A stretch of DNA of 64,000 nt from Puia sp. (GTDB taxonomy: Bacteria; Bacteroidota; Bacteroidia; Chitinophagales; Chitinophagaceae): NCBI GenBank assembly GCA_031292515.1, contig JARLGZ010000269.1:372001-436000 (forward strand), read 5' to 3'. The notes under the pieces are model-generated. The model was given only the letters and a program-made list of their open reading frames with translations. It ran no database searches and was not told the DNA's origin. The position numbers and the translations under genes are program-made. Positions 17,931 through 25,363 of this stretch are shown in pieces; the stretch's first letter is position 1; every line of letters starts with the position of its first letter.

Positions 17931-17989
17931 ACCCTTCATCCTTTAGATCTTTATCCTTTAGATCTTTATCCTTTAGATCTTTATCCTTG
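17922..17989. repeat. 15-bp tandem repeat spanning the ccoH stop codon
   Basis: ATCCTTTAGATCTTT at 17938, 17953 and 17968, with a diverged first copy at 17922 that contains the TAG stop and a partial last copy at 17983. Confidence 0.92.
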
Positions 17990-18075
17990 ACAAATATTCT
18001 TGAACAGCATTCTTGAAAACAGGTCGATAAATATACCGGCCATCACGGGATACAAATCAAAAATCCAATGGGCAT

Positions 18076-18810
18076 ATGTGGCAAGTTCTTTCAGCGGGTC
18101 TCTTTATAGGAATGATAGGCAGCTTTCATTGCATCGGCATGTGCGGCCCCCTGGCATTGGCTTTGCCCGTCAGGGATCTGTCGGCAAGAGGCCGCCTGCT
18201 GGCGATCATGACTTATCATGCCGGCAGAATACTGACCTATTCCCTGCTGGGCCTCCTGTTAGGTTCACTGGGCCGGCGGATCTATATAGCAGGCTTCCAG
18301 CAGGCATTTTCGATCGGGCTGGGCCTCTCGATACTATTCGTCTTGTTCAGCCAATGGAAGGGACTGCAACGCCTTGTTGGGGAGAAACGGGTGGCGGCTG
18401 CCCGGCTGCAGGTTCTGAGCGAGGGGTTGGGAAGAGGCCTTCGTCACGGCATCACCCGCCTCTGGCAGTCTCCTTTAAAAAGCCGCTTTCTCTTGCTGGG
18501 GATGTTGAATGGCCTGCTGCCCTGCGGGACCGTATACCTCGCGCTGGCCGGCGCACTAAGCCTGTCATCAGTGAAAGAAGCCGTAGCCTTCATGACCCTT
18601 TTTGGAATGGGCACCCTCCCCGTCATGCTGTCGATAACCTGGTTCGGTCATCTGATCGGCATCCCGCTTCGCAAACAGATGCGGAAGGCGATCCCCCTTC
18701 TGATGATGGGAATGGCCATCCTGTTGATTCTTCGAGGTCTGAACCTGGGTATCCCCTTTGTCAGCCCCCTTCTTGCCCGCCAGCCGGGACAGGTTGTCTC
18801 CTGCCACTGA
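18076..18810 (+). CDS. TauE/SafE-like (UreH-type) six-helix membrane protein
   Basis: 244-residue integral membrane protein beginning at ATG 18076. The signature of this family in cbb3 clusters is clear: GMIGSFHCIGMCGPLALALP near the N-terminus with a conserved CxxxC pair, and LLGMLNGLLPCGTVYLALAGAL in the second half. Homologues next to cbb3 genes are thought to act in copper handling, although sulfite export is the formal family name. It lies 145 bp after ccoH, across a tandem repeat, and converges on the histidine kinase gene. Confidence 0.87.
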   Translation: MWQVLSAGLFIGMIGSFHCIGMCGPLALALPVRDLSARGRLLAIMTYHAGRILTYSLLGLLLGSLGRRIYIAGFQQAFSIGLGLSILFVLFSQWKGLQRLVGEKRVAAARLQVLSEGLGRGLRHGITRLWQSPLKSRFLLLGMLNGLLPCGTVYLALAGALSLSSVKEAVAFMTLFGMGTLPVMLSITWFGHLIGIPLRKQMRKAIPLLMMGMAILLILRGLNLGIPFVSPLLARQPGQVVSCH

Positions 18811-18860
18811 CAACGACTCGCTGCCGGTGTCGTGCACGTACCGGATGCCTCCCGCAATCA

Positions 18861-20444
18861 TTAACGAAAATCTTTACCGGTATATCCGGTATGTCCTTCC
18901 GGAAGCCGGATGGTGACGGTCGTCCCGCCGTTCAATACGCTATCCAGGACGATGGTCCCTTGCAGCAGGTCCATATACTTTTTGACGAGATGAAGCCCGA
19001 GACCCGTGCCCTCTATATTCAGCGCATTTCCGCCGCGATAGAAACTGCTGAACAGGTGCTCCCGGTCCGCTTCCGAAATACCGATGCCCCGGTCCGATAC
19101 CGACAGGGTCAGCCCCTTGCCGGAAACCTGTCCGGCTTTCAGGAGAATGGGGGATCCCTCCGGAGAGAATTTGACGGCATTGCTCAACAGGTTGAGCAGG
19201 ATATTTTTCAGGAGCCGCTTATCACCGGTGAACTCGGACAAACCGTTGTACTCACAATGGATCTGCTGCCCGTCCTTTAAAATCGATGCCATTTCATCGA
19301 CCGTCTCATCCAGGAATTCTTTCACCGGGAATAAAGCCGGCTCCGCCTTTATATGGCCTTCTTCCAGCTTGCCCAGGGACAGAAAATCCTCCAGCAAATT
19401 GTTCAGGTGCTTGACCGAATCCTTGATCCGCCGGATATGTTTATCCCGCTGGTCCTGCTGCTCGGCAAGCGTATATTTCGAAAGCAGGGAAGCCGAAGAC
19501 AAAACCGTGCTCAGCGGCGTTCTGAACTCATGCGAGGCCATCGACACAAAGCGGGACTTGATTTCGCTCAGCTCCTTCTCCTTGCTCAAAGCCTCGCTCA
19601 GCTCCTGTTGCGAACGCTCCAGCTCCAGCAAGGCTTCCCGGAGGATCTGGGTCCGCTGTTCCACTTTTGTCTCCAGCCCCGTATTCAGCGCGCGCATGTC
19701 TTCCGTGATTTGCTCCAGCTGCGCCTTTTGGCCGAGCAACTCCCGCTCGGATTGTTTTCGCTGCGTGATATCCACGATAAATGCGATCACGAAGAACTTG
19801 TTCTTTTGCCGGTAATAACTGAGACTTACCTCCACCGGAAATTCAGAACCATCTTTTTTCCGGGCGAAGAGGTCGCGGCCATGCCCCATGGTCCGGTTGC
19901 CCGGGTGATGATAGAACCCCTCCCGGTAACCTGCATGGGCGGGGTGCATCCGGGCAGGGATCAGGACTTCGACAGGCCTCTGCAGCAATTCGTCCGCTAT
20001 ATACCCGAAAAGCCGGCCCGCGGCGGGGTTTAGCAGGACGATCTTCCCCTTGTCATCGGTCAGGACGATTCCTTCGGTGGCATGCTCGAAGAGCGCATGA
20101 ACCTGCATCTGCTCGGCCTCGATGGAGCGGTACAACCTCTTCACGTACAGTACGAACAGGGTCGTCATCACCACAACGATCAGGGAGAACAGATGCTGCA
20201 TAATCACCTGCTGCCTCGATAGCTGATCGTGCGGGTAGAATGAAGCGGCTACGATCAGCAGGATACCCGCAACGCCGGATAATTTCGTGTAATGATCATT
20301 TTTCAGGAAGATCGTCAGCAGGATCGCGGCAATAATACCCCCGTCAAAGACGCTATATCCGGGATTGAGATACTGCAATACCCCGGAACAGACCATTACG
20401 ATCACGCAGAACAATAATATATGGGAAGACTTTTCTTTAAACAT
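18861..20444 (-). CDS. PAS-domain sensor histidine kinase with FixL-like PAS
   Basis: 527 residues. Four to five short hydrophobic segments fill 1-105. A PAS domain spans 112-230, a coiled coil 230-295, then come HisKA with H305 (SMASHEFRTPLS), and HATPase with NLLSNAVKFSPEG, DRGIGI and GTGLGLHLVKKY. The PAS core reads MHPAHAGY...GHGRDLFARKKDGSEFPVE. H170 and R190 align by eye with the heme-ligand His and the regulatory Arg of FixL, but this pattern also occurs in PAS domains with no known heme. No receiver is attached. The gene follows alcohol dehydrogenase by 51 bp on the same strand, so it is probably driven by that operator-bearing promoter. Confidence 0.92.
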   Translation of the reverse strand: MFKEKSSHILLFCVIVMVCSGVLQYLNPGYSVFDGGIIAAILLTIFLKNDHYTKLSGVAGILLIVAASFYPHDQLSRQQVIMQHLFSLIVVVMTTLFVLYVKRLYRSIEAEQMQVHALFEHATEGIVLTDDKGKIVLLNPAAGRLFGYIADELLQRPVEVLIPARMHPAHAGYREGFYHHPGNRTMGHGRDLFARKKDGSEFPVEVSLSYYRQKNKFFVIAFIVDITQRKQSERELLGQKAQLEQITEDMRALNTGLETKVEQRTQILREALLELERSQQELSEALSKEKELSEIKSRFVSMASHEFRTPLSTVLSSASLLSKYTLAEQQDQRDKHIRRIKDSVKHLNNLLEDFLSLGKLEEGHIKAEPALFPVKEFLDETVDEMASILKDGQQIHCEYNGLSEFTGDKRLLKNILLNLLSNAVKFSPEGSPILLKAGQVSGKGLTLSVSDRGIGISEADREHLFSSFYRGGNALNIEGTGLGLHLVKKYMDLLQGTIVLDSVLNGGTTVTIRLPEGHTGYTGKDFR

Positions 20445-20495
20445 AGGTTGGGATTCCCCCCTGAATTTACCGCTAAGATATCTTTTTCATGTATT

Positions 20496-21536
20496 TTATT
20501 CGTTTGTAAGGATGACTTTCAACGCTTTTTCCCGGTCCGCATGCTGGAAGGTATCATAGGCCCGGACGATATCGGACAATTTGAACCGGTGCGTAATCAA
20601 CCGTTGCGGATCTAATTTCTTGGACTGTACGGTCTTCAGCAGCATCGGCGTCGTGACCGTGTCCACCAGCCGCGTCGTGATCGTGATGTTCTGCGACCAA
20701 AGCGTTTCCAGGTGCAATACCACACTTTTGCCGTGTACGCCGATATTGGCGATCCGGCCTCCGGGGGCAACCAGGGATTCGCATAACTCAAAGGTCGCGG
20801 GAGTCCCCACGGCCTCGATCACGGTATCCGCCCCCTTTTTGCCCGTCAGGCTCATCACCTTCGCGATGGGATCGGTATGGGCGCTGTTGATGGTCTGCGT
20901 GGCGCCGAACCGCCTGGCGACATCCAGCCGGTTGTCGTCCAGGTCTATCATGATGATCTCCGCCGGCGAATAGAACTGGACCGTCAGCAGGGCGGCCAGA
21001 CCAATAGGGCCGGATCCGACGATGACCACCGTATCGCCCGGTTTGACCTGGCCGTTCAAAACGCCGCATTCGAAGCCGGTCGGAAGGATATCGCTCAGCA
21101 TCACCAGCGCTTCCTCGTCACTCCCTTCCGGAATCCGGTACAGGCTGTTGTCCGCATGCGGGATCCGCACATATTCCGCCTGCGTTCCGTCGATCAGGTG
21201 TCCCAGGATCCATCCGCCGTCCTCGCAATGCGAATACATCCCCTTTTTGCAATATTCGCATTTTCCACACGAGGTGATGCAGGAGATCAGCACATGATCC
21301 CCCTTTTTAAACGCCGTAACCCCACTGCCGGTTTCCTCGACGATACCTACCCCCTCATGACCCAGGATCCTCCCGGGAGTGACTTCGGGCGTGTCCCCTT
21401 TCAGAATATGCAGGTCTGTTCCGCATATCGTCGTCTTGAATACTTTGACGACGGCGTCCGTGGATTTCAGGATCGCCGGCTTCGGCTTTTCTTCCCAGGC
21501 TTTCTGCCCGGGTCCGTGATATACTAAGGCTTTCAT
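20496..21536 (-). CDS. Zinc-dependent alcohol dehydrogenase, medium-chain family
   Basis: 346-residue NAD(P)-dependent dehydrogenase. Catalytic zinc ligands are visible in TTICGTDLHIL and GHEGVGIVEE. The structural zinc lobe is CGKCEYCKKGMYSHC, and the Rossmann motif is VVIVGSGPIGLAALL followed by the acidic IMIDLDDNRLDVAR, which favours NAD. It reduces aldehydes or oxidises alcohols, so it could dispose of reductant in fermentation. The substrate is not determined. A consensus operator (21588-21599) lies exactly 29.5 bp upstream of its TAGTTTTA -7 element. The histidine kinase gene lies 51 bp downstream. Confidence 0.93.
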   Translation of the reverse strand: MKALVYHGPGQKAWEEKPKPAILKSTDAVVKVFKTTICGTDLHILKGDTPEVTPGRILGHEGVGIVEETGSGVTAFKKGDHVLISCITSCGKCEYCKKGMYSHCEDGGWILGHLIDGTQAEYVRIPHADNSLYRIPEGSDEEALVMLSDILPTGFECGVLNGQVKPGDTVVIVGSGPIGLAALLTVQFYSPAEIIMIDLDDNRLDVARRFGATQTINSAHTDPIAKVMSLTGKKGADTVIEAVGTPATFELCESLVAPGGRIANIGVHGKSVVLHLETLWSQNITITTRLVDTVTTPMLLKTVQSKKLDPQRLITHRFKLSDIVRAYDTFQHADREKALKVILTNE

Positions 21537-21556
21537 AACTTTTTTCTTTTAAGTGC

Positions 21557-21599
21557 TAAAACTAGGACACGGATTTTGCCCGAAACATGACCCTTGTCA
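21557..21599 (-). promoter_or_regulatory. Operator plus -7 element, alcohol dehydrogenase-histidine kinase
   Basis: Palindrome TGACCCTTGTCA (21588-21599) and TAGTTTTA (21564-21557 on the minus strand), 29.5 bp apart. The box is identical to that of the YceI operon. Confidence 0.72.
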
Positions 21600-21652
21600 C
21601 GGAAGACCCTGATCGTACTCATCAGGAGTACGATTTCAAACAGCAATCTTTG
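21588..21652 (+). promoter_or_regulatory. Same operator, DUF3943 gene
   Basis: On the plus strand the palindrome centre is 51.5 bp upstream of AATCTTTG (21645-21652), one mismatch from TAnnTTTG. A second inverted repeat, GTACTC-N5-GAGTAC (21615-21631), lies between them. Confidence 0.58.
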
Positions 21653-21690
21653 AAGGCGGCAATACTTCAAAACCTGTAACAGACGGATGC

Positions 21691-23097
21691 ATGCGATACC
21701 TATACATTTTTTTAGCGTCTTTCCTATATAACTCTCTTACACCCGCATTCTGCCAACCCGCCCTGCCCTCCCTGCAGTTTCCGAAGTCGCAGGGCTTCCG
21801 GGTCACTTCCGGCGCAGTCCATGTACGCGATACCTTGCCCCGTAAACGGTTTGGCCGCGCCGCCGGGGAGTTGATGCTGGCGGAAATCACGCCCTGGCTC
21901 TTCGACAGGTACCTGAGAAACGAAGACTATGCACATATCTCCTTCCAGACCCTGGGATATAATATTAAGCCGTCCAGCTGGACCTGGGACAACGACCCCT
22001 TTGTCACCAACCAATTCGGCCACCCTTACCACGGCAGCCTTTTTTTCAATGCCTTCCGGGAAAATGGCTACAGCTTCTGGCAGGCGGCCCCGGCCGCCTT
22101 TGCAGGCAGCTATCTCTGGGAGACAGTTGCTGAAAACCAGCCACCGGCCCCCAACGACTTTATAAACACAGGCTTCGGCGGTATCATGCTCGGCGAAATG
22201 TCTTACCGGCTCGCCAACAAGATCGTTAACAACAATAGCCGGGGATTCGGACGCCAGGTCAGCGAGGTTGTGGCCCTCCTGATCAACCCGGTCAACGGGC
22301 TCAACAGGATCCTGGAAGGGAAATGGGGCAGACCCGCCGGCGATCCGGCCCGGCGTGACACGAGTGAAATAGTTACCGAATTCGATATGGGTGTCAGGAA
22401 GTTCAAAGTCGACAACCGCGACGGTAGTTTTGGCTGGTACGGCCATGTGAAACTTTTGTACGGGACGCCATTCGAAAACTACAAGACCCCTTTCAGCCAT
22501 ATGTACCTGAACGCCGAATTGGGAAAGGATGACAGCTCCTTCGTAAATCTCATCAGCGTATACGGCTCGCTGTCCGGCTGGATGCTTCACTCAACCGAAA
22601 CAGACCGGCACCTGCTCCTGCTCACCGCCAACTACGATTTCATCCGCAACGAAGCCTTTTTCTATAGTTCCCAAAATGTCAAACTGAATTTGTTTTCGGA
22701 GTTCGGCCTCCCGGGGAAGACCCGGATAAACACCTCGGTGGGCGGCGGATTGATCATACTGGCCGCCGTGCCCGACCTCTATATCACGCCAAATGGCAGG
22801 GACTATGACTATTGCACCGGCGCCGCCTTCAACGCCGGCGGAGGCATCGGCGCCGGCAGGTTTTTTTATGGGATCAACTACCGCGGCGCCTGGCTGAAGA
22901 CGATAAACGGCAATCCCTCTCATTACCTCCTGCACACGGCCACCAGCGAGTTCCGGTGCCGGATCGTCGACGGCCTCTCCGTATGTGCCGAACCGGGATA
23001 TTTTACCCTCCTCGGCCGGTACAGGGACTTTCCCGGAGTGGACAAGACCTATCCCTATATAAGGATTTCCTGCAAATATTCCTGGCATTCCCGCTAG
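21691..23097 (+). CDS. DUF3943 domain protein, probably outer-membrane associated
   Basis: 468 residues with a signal peptide (about 1-21, ending AFCQ). The DUF3943 signature is present: WDNDPFVTNQFGHPYHGSLFFNAFRENGYSFWQ (about 95-127), with conserved NQFxHPY and an intramembrane-like helix AAPAAFAGSYLWE. The second half is rich in amphipathic strands and ends YIRISCKYSW, as in barrel proteins. Function is unknown. The promoter uses the operator shared with the divergent alcohol dehydrogenase, here at 51.5 bp from AATCTTTG. Confidence 0.85.
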   Translation: MRYLYIFLASFLYNSLTPAFCQPALPSLQFPKSQGFRVTSGAVHVRDTLPRKRFGRAAGELMLAEITPWLFDRYLRNEDYAHISFQTLGYNIKPSSWTWDNDPFVTNQFGHPYHGSLFFNAFRENGYSFWQAAPAAFAGSYLWETVAENQPPAPNDFINTGFGGIMLGEMSYRLANKIVNNNSRGFGRQVSEVVALLINPVNGLNRILEGKWGRPAGDPARRDTSEIVTEFDMGVRKFKVDNRDGSFGWYGHVKLLYGTPFENYKTPFSHMYLNAELGKDDSSFVNLISVYGSLSGWMLHSTETDRHLLLLTANYDFIRNEAFFYSSQNVKLNLFSEFGLPGKTRINTSVGGGLIILAAVPDLYITPNGRDYDYCTGAAFNAGGGIGAGRFFYGINYRGAWLKTINGNPSHYLLHTATSEFRCRIVDGLSVCAEPGYFTLLGRYRDFPGVDKTYPYIRISCKYSWHSR

Positions 23098-23130
23098 CGA
23101 AAGCCGGCTGAGCAGAATCACATCCCCGGC

Positions 23131-23173
23131 TGATAGGCATCAGTGAGACCCGGGCTAAACAGGAATAGATTTG
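23131..23173 (+). promoter_or_regulatory. Operator plus -7 element, VIT1/CCC1 gene
   Basis: TGATAGGCATCA (23131-23142) and perfect box TAGATTTG (23166-23173), 29.5 bp apart. The ATG at 23178 follows almost at once, so the leader must be very short. Confidence 0.68.
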
Positions 23174-23177
23174 GGAG

Positions 23178-23852
23178 ATGAAGAGGCCCGATAAATCCGA
23201 TTTGATAAAAGACATCATCATCGGGATGTCCGACGGCCTGACAGTCCCTTTCGCGCTCACGGCGGGATTGAGCGGAGTACTGAGCACCAACCACCTCATC
23301 GTAGTCTCCGGTCTCTCCGAAATTGCAGCCGGCTGCATCAGCATGGGCCTGGGCGGATACCTCGCGGGTGAATCGGAGCTCGACCACTACAACACAGCCC
23401 TGCAGAATGAATACCACGAGATCGATCGCACGCCGGACAGCGAATTGAAGGAAGTACAGGATATTCTGCTGGACCTGGGTATCGAAGAAAACCTCAGCCG
23501 GGCGGCGGCCCTGCAGATCAGCAAAGACAGGGATCGCTGGGCGGACTTCATGATGAAGCTCGAATTGAAATTGGAACAACCTTCCCGCCATCGTGCCGCG
23601 AAAAGCGCCGGAACGATCGCCCTTTCCTATTTAACCGGGGGATTCATTCCCCTGTTCCCTTATATCCTGTTCCACGACAGCCGGACCGGCTTCTATGCGT
23701 CTTGTGGCGTAACCATCCTCGCCCTGGTCCTTTTCGGCTATTTCAGGAGCACGATGACCGGCCAGCCGGTAGCAAAAGGAACCTTTAAAATGACGGTGAC
23801 GGGCATCGTTGCCGCCGCGTCCGCCTATTTGCTGGCCAAAGCGGTAAGCTGA
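23178..23852 (+). CDS. VIT1/CCC1 family transporter
   Basis: 224-residue membrane protein with the VIT1/CCC1 arrangement: DIIIGMSDGLTVPFALTAGLSG as first helix, GCISMGLGGYLAGESELDHY before an acidic cytoplasmic metal-binding stretch (residues 75-135, many Glu and Asp), and three C-terminal helices. Homologues move Fe2+ or Mn2+. The promoter has TGATAGGCATCA 29.5 bp upstream of TAGATTTG, with only a few bases between that box and the start codon. The 3' end overlaps the convergent kinase gene by 28 bp. Confidence 0.9.
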   Translation: MKRPDKSDLIKDIIIGMSDGLTVPFALTAGLSGVLSTNHLIVVSGLSEIAAGCISMGLGGYLAGESELDHYNTALQNEYHEIDRTPDSELKEVQDILLDLGIEENLSRAAALQISKDRDRWADFMMKLELKLEQPSRHRAAKSAGTIALSYLTGGFIPLFPYILFHDSRTGFYASCGVTILALVLFGYFRSTMTGQPVAKGTFKMTVTGIVAAASAYLLAKAVS

Positions 23853-24859
23853 TCGATCTCCCGGATATATCCATCCATCAATAGCAGATACCGGGCCGCT
23901 TCGCCCAGGGCCTGCTTTTTCTCCTCTCCCCCGGCAGCGCTCCGGGCCCGCAGGCTATTTACTTTTGCCCGCACATTTGCGCGATAGCTCTTATAATAAA
24001 TGAAAAGGATCCGGTCCTGGTCATTCCTGATCGCCGGCGAAAACTGGCCATAGCAAGCCAGGAAGAAATCCGAAAAATCCTTTCTGCCGAACGCATCCAG
24101 GTCCATACACAGGAAAGCTACTTCATTGAGCACATCCATTTGCCGGTAGTCGTCGTTGAATTCGATACAATCGAAAGGCTGCGGGGAAGACAATAAAAAG
24201 ATATTCCGGGTATGAAGGTCCCCATGACAATCCCTGAAAAACCCGGACTCAAGCCGTTCCTCGAGCAATTCTTTATGGGTCTCCACAAACCGGTCCGAGA
24301 CATCGAGGGCATGACCGATGATAGCCCGGTAGTCCGCGGACAACTCCTCTCCAAGATATCTCCCTTCGGCACCCAGCTCCCGGAACTGCGCCCGGATACC
24401 CAAGGCATCCTTGTCATAAAGGATATCGGCCGACGCATGAAAAACGGCTATTTTCTGCGCCAGCCTGCGGATATCTTCCCATGTCACCCGGCCCTTCCGC
24501 AAAAGGACGTCCATCTGGCGCCCGGAATCCGCCCGGCGCATCCTCACCGCGTAATCCGCTACCTCCCCGCCTTCTCCGCCGACAAACCACTTTCCCGCCA
24601 GCAACCGCACCGGTACGACATCCAGGTAGAGATCGGCCGTCAACCTCCTGTTCAACAGGATCTCCCTTTCGCAACAGCGTTTTCTCTTCTCCAGCGTAGA
24701 GAAATCCAGGAAAGGATACCGGATCGGTTTCTTTATCTTATATGCAAAGCGCTGACCCAGGAGCACCCAGGAAATATGCGTCTCCGTTAGAACAGGCCTG
24801 CCCGGTTCATCCGGGAAGTTGCCCCCCGAAAGCAATTGGTCGATCGCTTGTCTTGTCAT
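23825..24859 (-). CDS. Aminoglycoside-phosphotransferase-like kinase (COG2187 type)
   Basis: 344 residues. The N-terminal half is the COG2187-specific region (HISWVLLGQRFAYKIKKPIRYPFLDFSTLEKRKRCCERE). The kinase catalytic loop reads CHGDLHTRNIFLL, followed by the metal-binding stretch FDCIEFNDDYR. The substrate is unknown. In many bacteria this domain is fused to the AAA-type kinase encoded just upstream; here the two are separate genes joined by an ATGA overlap, so they are likely translated together and act as one complex. Confidence 0.85.
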   Translation of the reverse strand: MTRQAIDQLLSGGNFPDEPGRPVLTETHISWVLLGQRFAYKIKKPIRYPFLDFSTLEKRKRCCEREILLNRRLTADLYLDVVPVRLLAGKWFVGGEGGEVADYAVRMRRADSGRQMDVLLRKGRVTWEDIRRLAQKIAVFHASADILYDKDALGIRAQFRELGAEGRYLGEELSADYRAIIGHALDVSDRFVETHKELLEERLESGFFRDCHGDLHTRNIFLLSSPQPFDCIEFNDDYRQMDVLNEVAFLCMDLDAFGRKDFSDFFLACYGQFSPAIRNDQDRILFIYYKSYRANVRAKVNSLRARSAAGGEEKKQALGEAARYLLLMDGYIREIDQLTALASK

Positions 24860-25350
24860 CTTTTCAATGGCAGATAGTCTGCCGCTTTAGCCAGCAATTC
24901 ATCGATATTGTCATCCGTCGATACCAGCACGAGGTGCGGAAACTCCGGGGACTCCCACCCGGTCCTGATCTTCCGGTATACTTCGAAATCCGCTTCGCTG
25001 TCCGCCCGCGGCTTTTTCAATCGCTCCCGGACCAGGGCTTCATCCGCCCGTACTTCGATAAAAAAGGTTTTTTCCCGGCTTCCGACGGCTTCCTGGAATT
25101 CCCGGCGGGCTGCCTTCCTATGGAAACTGGCGTCCAGCACCATATCCCGGTGCAGCATCATCCCCTCTTCCATACAGCGCATCATCTCCCGGTAAACCGC
25201 CTCCCTCCCGGCATCGGAATAGTTTCCGCATAATCCCAGTTTCTTTCTCAGGCGGTCGCTGCTGATATACAGGGCGCCCGTTTCCGCCGCCAGCCGGCTG
25301 GCCAGCCAGGTTTTACCGGATCCCGGAAGACCCATGACGACTATAATCAT
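24856..25350 (-). CDS. P-loop kinase (COG0645 type), partner of the APH-like kinase
   Basis: 164-residue nucleotide kinase-like protein. Walker A is GLPGSGKTWLA (about 8-18). A conserved YISSDRLRKKLG and a lid region (RERLKKPRADSEAD) follow, as in gluconate-kinase or zeta-like P-loop kinases. It matches the part that in many species forms the C-terminal half of COG2187 proteins. Its stop overlaps the next start as ATGA (24856-24859). The substrate is unknown. Confidence 0.82.
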   Translation of the reverse strand: MIIVVMGLPGSGKTWLASRLAAETGALYISSDRLRKKLGLCGNYSDAGREAVYREMMRCMEEGMMLHRDMVLDASFHRKAARREFQEAVGSREKTFFIEVRADEALVRERLKKPRADSEADFEVYRKIRTGWESPEFPHLVLVSTDDNIDELLAKAADYLPLKR

Positions 25351-25363
25351 AAAAAAACTATCA

